Shown: positions 1 through 5,430, counted from the first letter of the stretch. The stretch: DNA of 6,334 nt from Planctomycetaceae bacterium (GCA_031288955.1 JAITQJ010000417.1:1-6334); one strand, 5' to 3'. The notes: generated by a model not told the origin, from the letters alone. Numbers and translations are program-made.

Positions 1-82
1 TCCTGTCTTGAGCGATTCTTTGCTGCCGGTTCTCGGTAATTTTTTCGTAACAATTACTAACCGTCCACCTTTCCAAAATCCA
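1..82 (+). other. Leader before first gene; possible tail of an upstream gene
   Basis: One forward frame reads from the window edge to a TAA at 37-39, giving a short tail ending in FFAAGSR, so this may be the last codons of an upstream gene. The frame of the GYF gene is also open from base 2, with a TTG at 8, so an N-terminal extension of that gene cannot be excluded. No convincing promoter or Shine-Dalgarno sequence is visible. The 82 bases are too short to decide. Confidence 0.25.
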
Positions 83-571
83 ATGGCAAACCACTATTAC
101 TACGACAACAATGGACAAAAACAAGGTCCGATAACCGACGAAGAACTCCGAAACCTTACGGCTTCCGGGGTGATTGTCCCGCAAACACGGCTGGAACACG
201 ATAGCGGTAAGCAAGGATTCGCCTCGCAAGTACCGGGCTTGTGTTTCGCACCGCAGTCTCTGCCGCCAAACAACAGCCCGCAGCCGCAATATCATTCGCC
301 GCCAAATACGAGTTCCCCGCAGCAAGCCCCCAATACAACCGGTTACCTCATTTGGTCTATTATCACGACATTGTGTTGTTGTATTCCGCTGGGGATAGTC
401 GGAATCATATTTTCCGTGCAAGCAAGTACGTCCGTGAAAAACGGGCGTTTTGACGAAGCAACAGCACAGTGCAAAACCGCCTTCTGGTGCAACCTAATCG
501 GAATGATAGTAGGTTTCATTTCCTGTATTATCGGGATAGTTGTTCAATTAGCGATTGAGAACAGCAATTAA
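83..571 (+). CDS. GYF_2 domain + CD225/dispanin-type two-helix membrane protein
   Basis: A 162-residue protein with three parts. Residues 4-52 form a GYF_2-like domain: an aromatic YYYD start, GQKQGPITDEEL, then ASGVIVPQT. Residues 56-86 are a Pro/Gln/Ser-rich flexible linker. Residues 87-158 match the CD225/dispanin fold, with a first helix containing CCCIPLG (98-104), a polar loop KNGRFDEA (119-126), and a second helix at about 136-158. Known GYF domains bind proline-rich peptides and dispanins sit in membranes; the actual role here is unknown. ATG 83 is chosen because the GYF domain begins right after it, whereas the longer frame would start at TTG 8 with unrelated sequence. The next gene begins 20 bases after the stop, suggesting an operon with the two following membrane-protein genes. 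The family call is secure, the function is not. Confidence 0.88.
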   Translation: MANHYYYDNNGQKQGPITDEELRNLTASGVIVPQTRLEHDSGKQGFASQVPGLCFAPQSLPPNNSPQPQYHSPPNTSSPQQAPNTTGYLIWSIITTLCCCIPLGIVGIIFSVQASTSVKNGRFDEATAQCKTAFWCNLIGMIVGFISCIIGIVVQLAIENSN

Positions 572-576
572 CTTTG

Positions 577-582
577 AAAGGA
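577..582 (+). promoter_or_regulatory. Shine-Dalgarno site deciding the start at 592
   Basis: AAAGGA lies nine bases before ATG 592. This favours 592 over the in-frame TTG at 574, which would put the ribosome site inside the coding region. Confidence 0.65.
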
Positions 583-591
583 ACCCCAAAG

Positions 592-1248
592 ATGAACAAT
601 TTTCAGAGGAACAATTCCCAAAATCGAGTCGAGCCTGTGCAGGTTGACGTTCCGGCGTTCGTTGCCGAAGCAATCCGTACGGGGCAGCCGCTGGATATTG
701 GTAAATGCTGGAGTCGGGCGTGGACTTTGGTTATGTCCGATTACGGTACATTCCTTGGCTATACACTGCTCGCAAACTTGTGTATGCAGGTGTTTGTCCT
801 CAATTTCATTATATTTGGGGGGCTAGCGTACTATTTTCTCGGACGAATCCGAAATGAGCGAAGAGAAATGTCCGACCTGTTCATCGGCTTTCAATATATG
901 ACGATGCCGTTGATTTTTGCCGGTTTAATCCAGACCGTTGCGGTTTCCTTCGGTTTTCTATTCTGTATTCTCCCCGGACTTTACCTTGCCCTGATTTGGC
1001 TATTTTCGTGGCATCTTATTGTTGACCATCGACTCAACTTTTGGGACGCAATGGAAATCAGCCGTCAGGTAACTAATCATCATTTTGGAGCAGTACTTCT
1101 TTTGTGGCTTACCAGTTGCGTGCTGATATTTACAGGTTTCCTCTGTCTTCTCATCGGCTTAATTTTTGTGGTGCCGTTCGTTTGGGCGATGTGGGCGTAC
1201 GCTTATGAGGACATTTTCGGCGGTATAAAAAGACCGCAACTGACGTAA
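592..1248 (+). CDS. Multi-pass membrane protein of unknown function
   Basis: A 218-residue protein with a polar Asn/Gln-rich N-terminus (1-35) followed by hydrophobic segments at about 53-82, 103-145 and 165-206. Landmarks are FGFLFCILPGLYLALIWLF (119-137), a short polar loop IVDHRLNFWDAMEISRQV (143-160), and a closing AYAYEDIF (202-209). This layout (helix, ILPGLYL, a D-x-x-L-x-x-x-x-A-x-x-x-S loop, helix pair, terminal Y-E-D) resembles the loosely defined YciC/DUF975-like integral membrane proteins, but I cannot assign a family firmly. It sits between the dispanin-type gene (20 bases upstream) and the DUF2752 gene (one base downstream), so co-transcription is likely. A role in membrane or envelope function is inferred only from topology and neighbours. 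Confidence 0.85.
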   Translation: MNNFQRNNSQNRVEPVQVDVPAFVAEAIRTGQPLDIGKCWSRAWTLVMSDYGTFLGYTLLANLCMQVFVLNFIIFGGLAYYFLGRIRNERREMSDLFIGFQYMTMPLIFAGLIQTVAVSFGFLFCILPGLYLALIWLFSWHLIVDHRLNFWDAMEISRQVTNHHFGAVLLLWLTSCVLIFTGFLCLLIGLIFVVPFVWAMWAYAYEDIFGGIKRPQLT

Positions 1249-1249
1249 G

Positions 1250-1669
1250 ATGAAACGTATCGGCACGGCAAATTCGGTGTTGCTGATTTTGGGAATACTG
1301 CTGGCAATAACGGCAATGACCGTGTTGTCCAGCGGTCATCCTTCGGAGTACGCTTGGATGCCGAAATGCCCGTTTCATCTGTTAACGGGCTTGTACTGTC
1401 CCGGATGCGGTTCGACAAGGGCGGTTCACTACCTTTTACAGGGACAGATTACGACGGCATTTCGTTATCAGCCGATACTGCTGTCAATGCTGCCGCTGTT
1501 TGTTTTGCTGACCGGAAAATGGCTTTACGAGGTGTATCAAAATAAGCCGGTTATTTTGCCGTTGGAGTTACCGCTTTACCGGCTGATTCTGATTACCGTC
1601 TGCCTGTTCTTTTTGTTACGAAATATCCCGATGGATTGTTTTGATATTTTGCGTCCGCCGAACGCTTGA
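1250..1669 (+). CDS. DUF2752 family membrane protein
   Basis: A 139-residue protein with a helix at about 8-27, then the family signature: C40-P-F-H followed by C50-P-G-C-G-S-T-R-A (50-58) and the start of an amphipathic stretch. Further helices lie at about 75-96 and 108-124, ending with RNIPMD near the C-terminus. The paired cysteines in CPGCGSTR define DUF2752; metal binding or redox use is possible but unproven. The start codon follows the previous stop by a single base, so translation is probably coupled. DUF2752 genes beside CD225/dispanin genes are a pattern I recall from other bacteria, and it is repeated here with an extra multi-pass protein in between. Function unknown; family call strong. 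Confidence 0.92.
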   Translation: MKRIGTANSVLLILGILLAITAMTVLSSGHPSEYAWMPKCPFHLLTGLYCPGCGSTRAVHYLLQGQITTAFRYQPILLSMLPLFVLLTGKWLYEVYQNKPVILPLELPLYRLILITVCLFFLLRNIPMDCFDILRPPNA

Positions 1670-1688
1670 CAATTTACCGGCGGTTTTT
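1655..1688 (+). terminator. Probable rho-independent terminator after the three-gene cluster
   Basis: CCGCCG (1655-1660) can pair with CGGCGG (1678-1683), directly followed by five T (1684-1688). The stem overlaps the last codons of the DUF2752 gene. The 17-base loop is long for a terminator, which lowers confidence, but the position and T run fit. Confidence 0.45.
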
Positions 1689-1841
1689 GGGGATTTTATC
1701 GCAATCTTACGACGGCGGCTCTGAAGGCTGGCGCAGATAACTTGCCCATTTCACCGCCAAGGACACTCCTTGCGGACAAAACTCGTCTGTGCTACACTCA
1801 ACAAGGGGTTGATAGTCTATGTCGTGGAAGAAGTCCAATAT
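1670..1841. other. Convergent intergenic region with a hairpin
   Basis: This is the gap between two genes that end facing each other. Besides the terminator at its left edge it holds a hairpin: CCGCCAAGGA (1754-1763), loop CAC, TCCTTGCGG (1767-1775), paired along its length apart from one bulged C. Neither side has a T run, so it is not a standard intrinsic terminator, although it could block or stabilise the 3' end of the minus-strand transcript. No coding signal or known RNA was recognised here. Confidence 0.5.
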
Positions 1842-2627
1842 CTATTTCTTTTCCGCTTCGGCAGGTTTTTCTACAAGTTTCTCTGCCGGTTTTTCTCCGT
1901 CCAACGCTTTTTGGGCATCGAATTGACCGGGACCGGCGGCAAACGGCTCCTGTTTGTCAATGTTGACCTTGAAATCGTCCGCCTTTTCCTCTACCTTAAT
2001 AACCTGTACGGCGGCAAGTTCAAAGAATTTTTTCGTGCCGGTCTGCTTCAGAACGGCTAACTGCGCTGCCGCCCGTTTGCCGAAATAAGTGTCTTTCCAA
2101 AGTTCGGCAATTTTCGAGTATTCCTCTTCCGCCTTTTGCAAGTCCCCGCCGTTCCGGGATGCTGCCAACGCTTCCCAGGATTGTGCCAAGCCGAACGCCG
2201 CCTGTTGGACAATCGTTTTGTCGGCTGCCGATTTCTGTACCTTTTGGAACACGAATACCGCTTTTTCAAGAGCGGCAACGGCTTTCGCCTTATCGGTAAA
2301 AACGTCGTTGCAGCCTTCGGCGAGTTTGAGTTGGGCGAGTGCCAGACGGGCGTGAATACCGACATCGCCGCTGGTTTGGTCGGCTAACGATTCCAAGTCG
2401 GCTTCTGCCTGACCGCTATGCAGTGCCGCATAATACTGTTTCCAGGCGGCGGAACGGCTCCAGGCGTTCAACCGGAGTGTTCCGACGATAACCAGTGCGG
2501 CAATCAGAACGCCGATGATACCCCAATAGAGCCAGTTATTGTTCGGATGAATCCATTCTTCGTACTGCGTGATGAGCCAATTAGCGAGAGCATTTTCCCT
2601 TAACTGGTGCCGGCGGTGACTGTCCAT
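1842..2627 (-). CDS. Membrane-anchored TPR-like protein (planctomycete type)
   Basis: A 261-residue protein. Residues 1-30 are charged and begin with a basic RRHQLREN segment; one membrane helix spans about 32-54; residues 60-195 are Ala/Leu/Lys-rich helices with TPR character (for example ARLALAQLKLAEG at 93-105, AAFGLAQSWEAL at 143-154, AEEEYSKIAELW at 166-177). The tail (about 209-261) is rich in Lys, Glu, Pro and Ala. The order cytoplasmic basic segment, single helix, periplasmic TPR resembles the YfgM-like anchored scaffold proteins, and the N-terminus recalls a family common in Planctomycetes. Likely role: an envelope protein-protein scaffold (inference). No Shine-Dalgarno sequence is visible before ATG 2627. 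It is transcribed away from the HemX-like gene. Confidence 0.82.
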   Translation of the reverse strand: MDSHRRHQLRENALANWLITQYEEWIHPNNNWLYWGIIGVLIAALVIVGTLRLNAWSRSAAWKQYYAALHSGQAEADLESLADQTSGDVGIHARLALAQLKLAEGCNDVFTDKAKAVAALEKAVFVFQKVQKSAADKTIVQQAAFGLAQSWEALAASRNGGDLQKAEEEYSKIAELWKDTYFGKRAAAQLAVLKQTGTKKFFELAAVQVIKVEEKADDFKVNIDKQEPFAAGPGQFDAQKALDGEKPAEKLVEKPAEAEKK

Positions 2628-2662
2628 TATTTTGGTGAAAAGTTAAATGTTCGGAATAACGG

Positions 2663-2691
2663 AGTCTAACGTATTTATGCAGAAAAGTCAA
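2663..2691 (-). promoter_or_regulatory. Candidate sigma-70-type promoter for the TPR gene
   Basis: Read on the minus strand, TTGACT (-35, 2691-2686) is followed after 17 bases by TAGACT (-10, 2668-2663). The -35 matches five of six consensus bases and the -10 four of six. The start would fall near 2656, leaving a leader of about 30 bases. Confidence 0.45.
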
Positions 2692-2759
2692 GAGGCAGAA
2701 CGTGTTCCGGCAGATTTTCGCCGAAATGCCAATCTATATCTGTTCATCGTATCCTTTTC

Positions 2760-2788
2760 TTGTACTTTTGCCGGCATTGCAGTAAAAT
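2760..2788 (+). promoter_or_regulatory. Candidate sigma-70-type promoter for the HemX-like gene
   Basis: TTGTAC (2760-2765), a 17-base spacer, then TAAAAT (2783-2788), matching the -10 consensus at five of six bases while the -35 is weak. Transcription would start near 2795, about 60 bases before the start codon. The remainder of the 227-base divergent gap contains no supported gene. Confidence 0.4.
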
Positions 2789-2854
2789 TAAAAGTCCTGT
2801 CAGACAACTGCCGCCCGTGTATTTGTTTCATCGTACAAGGGCTGTCAATACCGT

Positions 2855-3664
2855 ATGTTTGCGTTTTGTTATGCCCTTGCTCTGGTCTTGGAAATCATAC
2901 GCTGCACTTTCGCCGCCCGTTATTCTTTTGGACACAAGCAGCGTCTTATTCCGGTAGTTTTAGTCTTTGCCGGTTTTGTCGCCCAAACACTGTTCCTGTA
3001 TTTACATCACATTGCCGGTGAAAATCAACTCGCCGCAGCACAGATGTACTTTCAGGTTTCCGCTTGGGGACTGGCATTTATGTACCTGTATTGGTCGCTG
3101 ATGCGCCCGAAAATATCCTTCGGGATTATCCTGCTGCCGATTATTCTGCTGCTCCTTGCCGGCAGTTCTTTCAACTATACCAGTTCTTCCGGTTCCGCAC
3201 GGCTGCCGCATTGGGTGATGCTGCACACCATTGCCATGTTCCTTGCAACAGCGGCAGTCATTATCGGCGGAGTTACCGGAAGTTTTTATTTAATGCAGGA
3301 TTACATACTGCATAAGAAAAAACGTCCGCCGGAAAACATTCCGCTGCCGACGCTGGAATGGTCGCTCGCGGTATGCAGGGAAACACTCAAAGCCGCCGCC
3401 GTGTTTTTTGCCGCCGGTCTCTTTATCGGCTGTATGCTGTATTATCAAAACGGCAGGCAAACATCCCTTGCCGACCCCTTGGTTTTAGGAACGGCAGTGC
3501 TGTTAGTCTTTCTCTGCACTGCCGGCGGTTGCTATGTCCAAACAGATACAGAGAAACAGAATACCGCAGGACGTACTATCGCCGTTATTGCCTTGACAGC
3601 GTTTGTGCTGCTCGTGTTGACGATTCTTTTCGGTTTATCCGTCGGCTCTGCACATTGGCGGTAA
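2855..3664 (+). CDS. Cytochrome c assembly family membrane protein, HemX/CcsA/YpjD type
   Basis: A 269-residue protein with about eight hydrophobic segments (roughly 1-16, 31-52, 63-80, 88-103, 120-148, 176-195, 207-223, 240-262). The stretch LPHWVMLHTIAMFLATAAV, then the GSFYLMQDYILHKKKRP end of the next helix (117-158), matches the core of the CcsA/HemX/YpjD family, in which conserved histidines can ligate heme. Candidate ligands are H124 and the near-terminal H267. The WWD motif of true CcsA/CcmC heme-handling proteins is absent, which favours the HemX/YpjD branch. HemX-type genes are often followed by hemA (glutamyl-tRNA reductase); here the next gene is unrelated. ATG 2855 is the first usable start, since the frame is closed by a TAA at 2789-2791. 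The first helix is short, so an unrecognised start is a minor possibility. Confidence 0.78.
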   Translation: MFAFCYALALVLEIIRCTFAARYSFGHKQRLIPVVLVFAGFVAQTLFLYLHHIAGENQLAAAQMYFQVSAWGLAFMYLYWSLMRPKISFGIILLPIILLLLAGSSFNYTSSSGSARLPHWVMLHTIAMFLATAAVIIGGVTGSFYLMQDYILHKKKRPPENIPLPTLEWSLAVCRETLKAAAVFFAAGLFIGCMLYYQNGRQTSLADPLVLGTAVLLVFLCTAGGCYVQTDTEKQNTAGRTIAVIALTAFVLLVLTILFGLSVGSAHWR

Positions 3665-3702
3665 AAAAATTACTCTTCTAAATCTTGCGGGACATTGAAC
3701 TT

Positions 3703-3723
3703 TGTGCATTATTCTGATGCACA
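3703..3723. repeat. Perfect palindrome, candidate activator site or weak terminator
   Basis: TGTGCAT (3703-3709) and ATGCACA (3717-3723) are perfect inverted arms separated by seven bases. The centre is about 160 bases before the predicted sigma-54 start, within the normal range for an enhancer-binding activator. The alternative is a weak terminator of the HemX-like gene, because the palindrome lies 38 bases after that stop and is followed by T-rich TTGTATTGTTTT. The stem has only three G-C pairs, which favours a protein-binding site. Confidence 0.5.
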
Positions 3724-3845
3724 TTGTATTGTTTTGCTGCATTAAAAAAGTACCGCAATGGTTATTCGAGGGGATATTCGGCGTTTTTGAGGACATTCAA
3801 GGGCATTTTCGCCCCGACAATTAAAATTTATGGAAAATTATTTCT

Positions 3846-3862
3846 TTGGCACGCTCTTCGCA
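3846..3862 (+). promoter_or_regulatory. Sigma-54 (RpoN) -24/-12 promoter for the PEP-CTERM gene
   Basis: TTGGCACG (3846-3853), four bases, then TCGCA (3858-3862). This fits the YTGGCACG-N4-TTGCW consensus with one mismatch, and the invariant GG (3848-3849) and GC (3860-3861) are exactly ten bases apart. The predicted start is near 3873. PEP-CTERM genes in several bacteria are controlled by RpoN with the PrsK/PrsR two-component pair, so promoter type and gene type agree. Confidence 0.82.
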
Positions 3863-3875
3863 TATTAGTGCTTAT

Positions 3876-3893
3876 GTGATGAATAACCATCAC
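3876..3893 (+). promoter_or_regulatory. Hairpin at the 5' end of the PEP-CTERM mRNA
   Basis: GTGATG (3876-3881) pairs perfectly with CATCAC (3888-3893) around the loop AATAAC. With the predicted start near 3873 the stem would begin only a few bases from the mRNA 5' end, a position known to protect transcripts such as ompA from decay. It could instead be a DNA operator. Confidence 0.5.
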
Positions 3894-3906
3894 TAACAAC
3901 AATTAA

Positions 3907-3912
3907 AAGGAG
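3907..3912 (+). promoter_or_regulatory. Strong Shine-Dalgarno site
   Basis: AAGGAG seven bases before ATG 3920, close to the ideal sequence and spacing. It is the strongest ribosome site in the window and fixes the start of the PEP-CTERM gene. Confidence 0.88.
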
Positions 3913-3919
3913 AGTTACA

Positions 3920-4693
3920 ATGAAAAACGTCAAGTACATTTTAGTTTTGAGTATCGCTGCACTGTGCAGTATCCCCAATGTGTATGCAGAAAGGCTCGTC
4001 AGCAATTCGCGTGATACCTTACCGGCATTTAAGTTCCAACTGACGAGTCAATTGGGAGCCCGTAATGGATACACCGATGGAGTACATGTTAAAGATGTTG
4101 ATACAAACAATGCATACAGATTGTTCTGCACTGACCTCTATACCTACACGAGCAGTAGTTACAGCAATGGTGTTGGACAAGTCTATAACCCAGCGTTACT
4201 GGCGGACTCGGTGTTCCACACCGATGCTCAAAAGGTTCAACTGCAATCGCTCTTTGACCACGTCTATACCAAGGCGTTTAATGCCGACTATTCTGCCAAG
4301 AACGATTTGTACGCAAACATATTTCAGTTAGCAGTTTGGGAAATCGCCAATGATACGGCAGGCAATTTGTCGTTGAGAGATGGAGACATTTTTCTCACAG
4401 GAGCATTGATACTTCAGCCGAACGGTTCCTCTTATTCGAGCAGCAACAGCAGTGATGTGTACAAAGAGGCTCTGGACACTTTGGACAGTTGGTTTGATGC
4501 GATTATCAATGACAGTTGGGCTGCGCTCGGTTATGACGAAGACCGCGTGACCCTGACGGTGTATGTAGCAGAAGGCGGCAGGAGTGCCAGCCAAACGTTT
4601 ATGGGGGTTGCGGTCGCTCCTGAACCGGCAACGATGCTGATATTCGGACTCGGTATCGTCGGTCTGGGCTTGGCTCGCAGACGCAGGAAATAA
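3920..4693 (+). CDS. PEP-CTERM surface protein with a thioester-domain-like Cys/Gln pair
   Basis: A 257-residue exported protein. Residues 1-23 are a Sec signal peptide with probable cleavage after VYA. The C-terminus is a textbook PEP-CTERM sorting signal: P234-E-P236, a hydrophobic helix (about 238-252), then RRRR (253-256), so exosortase should cut near the PEP motif and attach or release the protein at the envelope. The mature part has one cysteine, C70 in LFCTDL, and 66 residues later FQLAVWEI with Q136. Cys plus Phi-Q-x-A-Phi-W is the pattern of internal-thioester domains (TED) in Gram-positive adhesins, where Cys and Gln form a reactive bond; this assignment is inferred from the motifs. 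Ser/Asn-rich segments (77-84, 169-178) could be linkers or glycosylation sites. The gene is monocistronic, with its own sigma-54 promoter and terminator. Exosortase is not in the window. Confidence 0.93.
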   Translation: MKNVKYILVLSIAALCSIPNVYAERLVSNSRDTLPAFKFQLTSQLGARNGYTDGVHVKDVDTNNAYRLFCTDLYTYTSSSYSNGVGQVYNPALLADSVFHTDAQKVQLQSLFDHVYTKAFNADYSAKNDLYANIFQLAVWEIANDTAGNLSLRDGDIFLTGALILQPNGSSYSSSNSSDVYKEALDTLDSWFDAIINDSWAALGYDEDRVTLTVYVAEGGRSASQTFMGVAVAPEPATMLIFGLGIVGLGLARRRRK

Positions 4694-4715
4694 AGTGAGT
4701 GAGGTGGGTTGTGAG

Positions 4716-4750
4716 AAAACGGGTACGGTTTGAAACCGCACCCGTTTTTT
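4716..4750. terminator. Strong bidirectional rho-independent terminator
   Basis: A long stem: AAAACGGGT (4716-4724) with ACCCGTTTT (4740-4748), one A/C mismatch, then CGGTTT (4726-4731) with AAACCG (4733-4738), ending in a T run (4745-4750). The four A on the left side give a U run for minus-strand transcripts. It lies between the convergent PEP-CTERM and cheX genes and probably serves both. Confidence 0.9.
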
Positions 4751-4761
4751 GTGCGCTGTAT

Positions 4762-5241
4762 TTAACTCGTTTTTTTCGGCGAGAAACCGATTTCGACCGC
4801 CATTGGTCCGAAATCCGTTTGGAACGGTATCGAAATCGGTTGACAATTCTCTGGAAAAAGTATTTCCACATCTGTGCCGCGAATTACGTTCGGTAAACTC
4901 AATGATAACTTGTACTCTTCCAGTTGCGCTTTCGCATTGCCCGCTATCATATTTGCCAGTTCACCGACCGCATCAAAAACGTCATCGTCCAGCTGTGTCC
5001 GCTCCTCCATCAGCATTGCCGATGCGCTTTTCAACGCCAACGCTTCGGACATCGTAACAATGCACGTGCCGATGACCGTACCGGACAAGCCGATAATGCC
5101 GCTGACAGGAAACAAAGACCGCGACTCCTTCTTCAATGTCGGTGCCTGCCTCGTTACTTTGCAGCCGACCATCGTTTCCAGCGTTTTGGTTACGGCAATG
5201 ATAAATGGATTGATGTATTCGACGGGAACTACTGCTGTCAT
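4762..5241 (-). CDS. cheX: CheX-type chemotaxis phosphatase
   Basis: A 159-residue protein of normal CheX length. It starts with VEYINPFIIAVTKTLETM (7-24), the usual first helix of the family. The active-site helix is DDDVFDAVGELANMIAGNAK (85-104), carrying the E-x-x-N pair E94 and N97 that in characterised CheX proteins places water for hydrolysis of phospho-CheY. The C-terminus has the paired strands ISIPFQTDFGPMAVEIGFS (136-154). The likely job is dephosphorylation of CheY or another response-regulator receiver domain in the cytoplasm. It stands alone, with no che genes next to it, so the partner is encoded elsewhere and need not be a flagellar CheY. No Shine-Dalgarno sequence is apparent before ATG 5241. 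The gene converges on the PEP-CTERM gene and shares its terminator. Confidence 0.93.
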   Translation of the reverse strand: MTAVVPVEYINPFIIAVTKTLETMVGCKVTRQAPTLKKESRSLFPVSGIIGLSGTVIGTCIVTMSEALALKSASAMLMEERTQLDDDVFDAVGELANMIAGNAKAQLEEYKLSLSLPNVIRGTDVEILFPENCQPISIPFQTDFGPMAVEIGFSPKKTS

Positions 5242-5271
5242 CGTTTTGTAATGTAAGAAAACTGCCCGCTT

Positions 5272-5299
5272 ATTTTACCGGTTGCACAATAAAAATCAA
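5272..5299 (-). promoter_or_regulatory. Candidate sigma-70-type promoter for cheX
   Basis: On the minus strand, TTGATT (5299-5294), a 16-base spacer and TAAAAT (5277-5272), matching consensus at four and five of six bases. The start would be near 5265, about 24 bases before the cheX start codon. It overlaps the divergent promoter of the hydrolase gene, so the two could compete. Confidence 0.45.
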
Positions 5300-5310
5300 G
5301 CGGTTATAAT
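5282..5310 (+). promoter_or_regulatory. Candidate sigma-70-type promoter for the MBL-fold hydrolase
   Basis: TTGCAC (5282-5287), a 17-base spacer and a perfect TATAAT (5305-5310). The -35 is weak. The -10 box is bracketed by CGGT (5301-5304) and ACCG (5313-5316), which might be a small operator. The start near 5317 leaves a leader of about 114 bases containing the inverted-repeat element. Confidence 0.5.
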
Positions 5311-5324
5311 AGACCGAAAGCGGG

Positions 5325-5420
5325 AGTGGATAATTGATATTGATAATGAGGAGACGGTTCGCAACCGAACCGGTTTTCCGTTTTCTATAATTGCCCATTT
5401 CTCATTATCAATTCTCTACT
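5325..5420. repeat. MITE-like 96-bp imperfect palindrome
   Basis: The left end AGTGGATAATTGATATTGA (5325-5343) and the reverse complement of the right end, AGTAGAGAATTGATAATGA (5420-5402), agree at 16 of 19 positions. In a shifted register ATTGATAATGAG (5339-5350) and CTCATTATCAAT (5401-5412) are perfect inverted copies. The middle folds separately: CGGTTCG (5355-5361), loop CAAC, CGAACCG (5366-5372). Short length, terminal inverted repeats and no coding content suggest a miniature non-autonomous element or other dispersed intergenic repeat. No target-site duplication is evident. It forms most of the hydrolase leader, so it could also act as an RNA structure. Confidence 0.6.
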
Positions 5421-5430
5421 GTTTAAGCCG

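Larger units (their letters stand above)
3665..3919 (+). other. Regulatory region upstream of the PEP-CTERM gene
   Basis: There is no gene in these 255 bases. From left to right they hold a 7-7-7 palindrome (3703-3723), two copies of a ten-base motif, GGACATTGAA (3690-3699) and GGACATTCAA (3791-3800), a small GGGC/GCCC hairpin (3802-3815), an AT-rich stretch (about 3818-3847), the sigma-54 promoter, a leader hairpin and a strong ribosome site. The distance from palindrome to promoter suits an upstream activator site with DNA looping. Confidence 0.6.

Noticed and set aside
36..57. GTAATT / AATTAC inverted repeat before the first gene
   Set aside because: Six-base AT-rich arms with a ten-base spacer are expected by chance; no promoter is seen around it.
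1666..1671. Perfect TTGACA resembling a -35 box
   Set aside because: No -10 box at 16-18 bases; it overlaps the stop codon and the loop of the proposed terminator, and no plus-strand gene follows.
1742..2060. Two forward open frames opposite the end of the TPR gene
   Set aside because: They are antisense to the charged C-terminal tail of a real gene and have no ribosome site or recognisable motif.
2647..3021. Forward open frame of 124 codons overlapping the HemX-like gene
   Set aside because: It overlaps a clear membrane-protein gene in another frame, has a Cys-rich composition typical of a shadow frame, and shows no domain pattern.
3802..3815. GGGC-ATTTTC-GCCC mini-hairpin as a terminator
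   Set aside because: Only four pairs and no T run; too weak and too far from the previous stop to be called.
4328..4846. Minus-strand open frame of 172 codons opposite the PEP-CTERM gene
   Set aside because: It lies antisense to a well-supported gene, runs through the terminator stem and overlaps cheX; composition is not protein-like.
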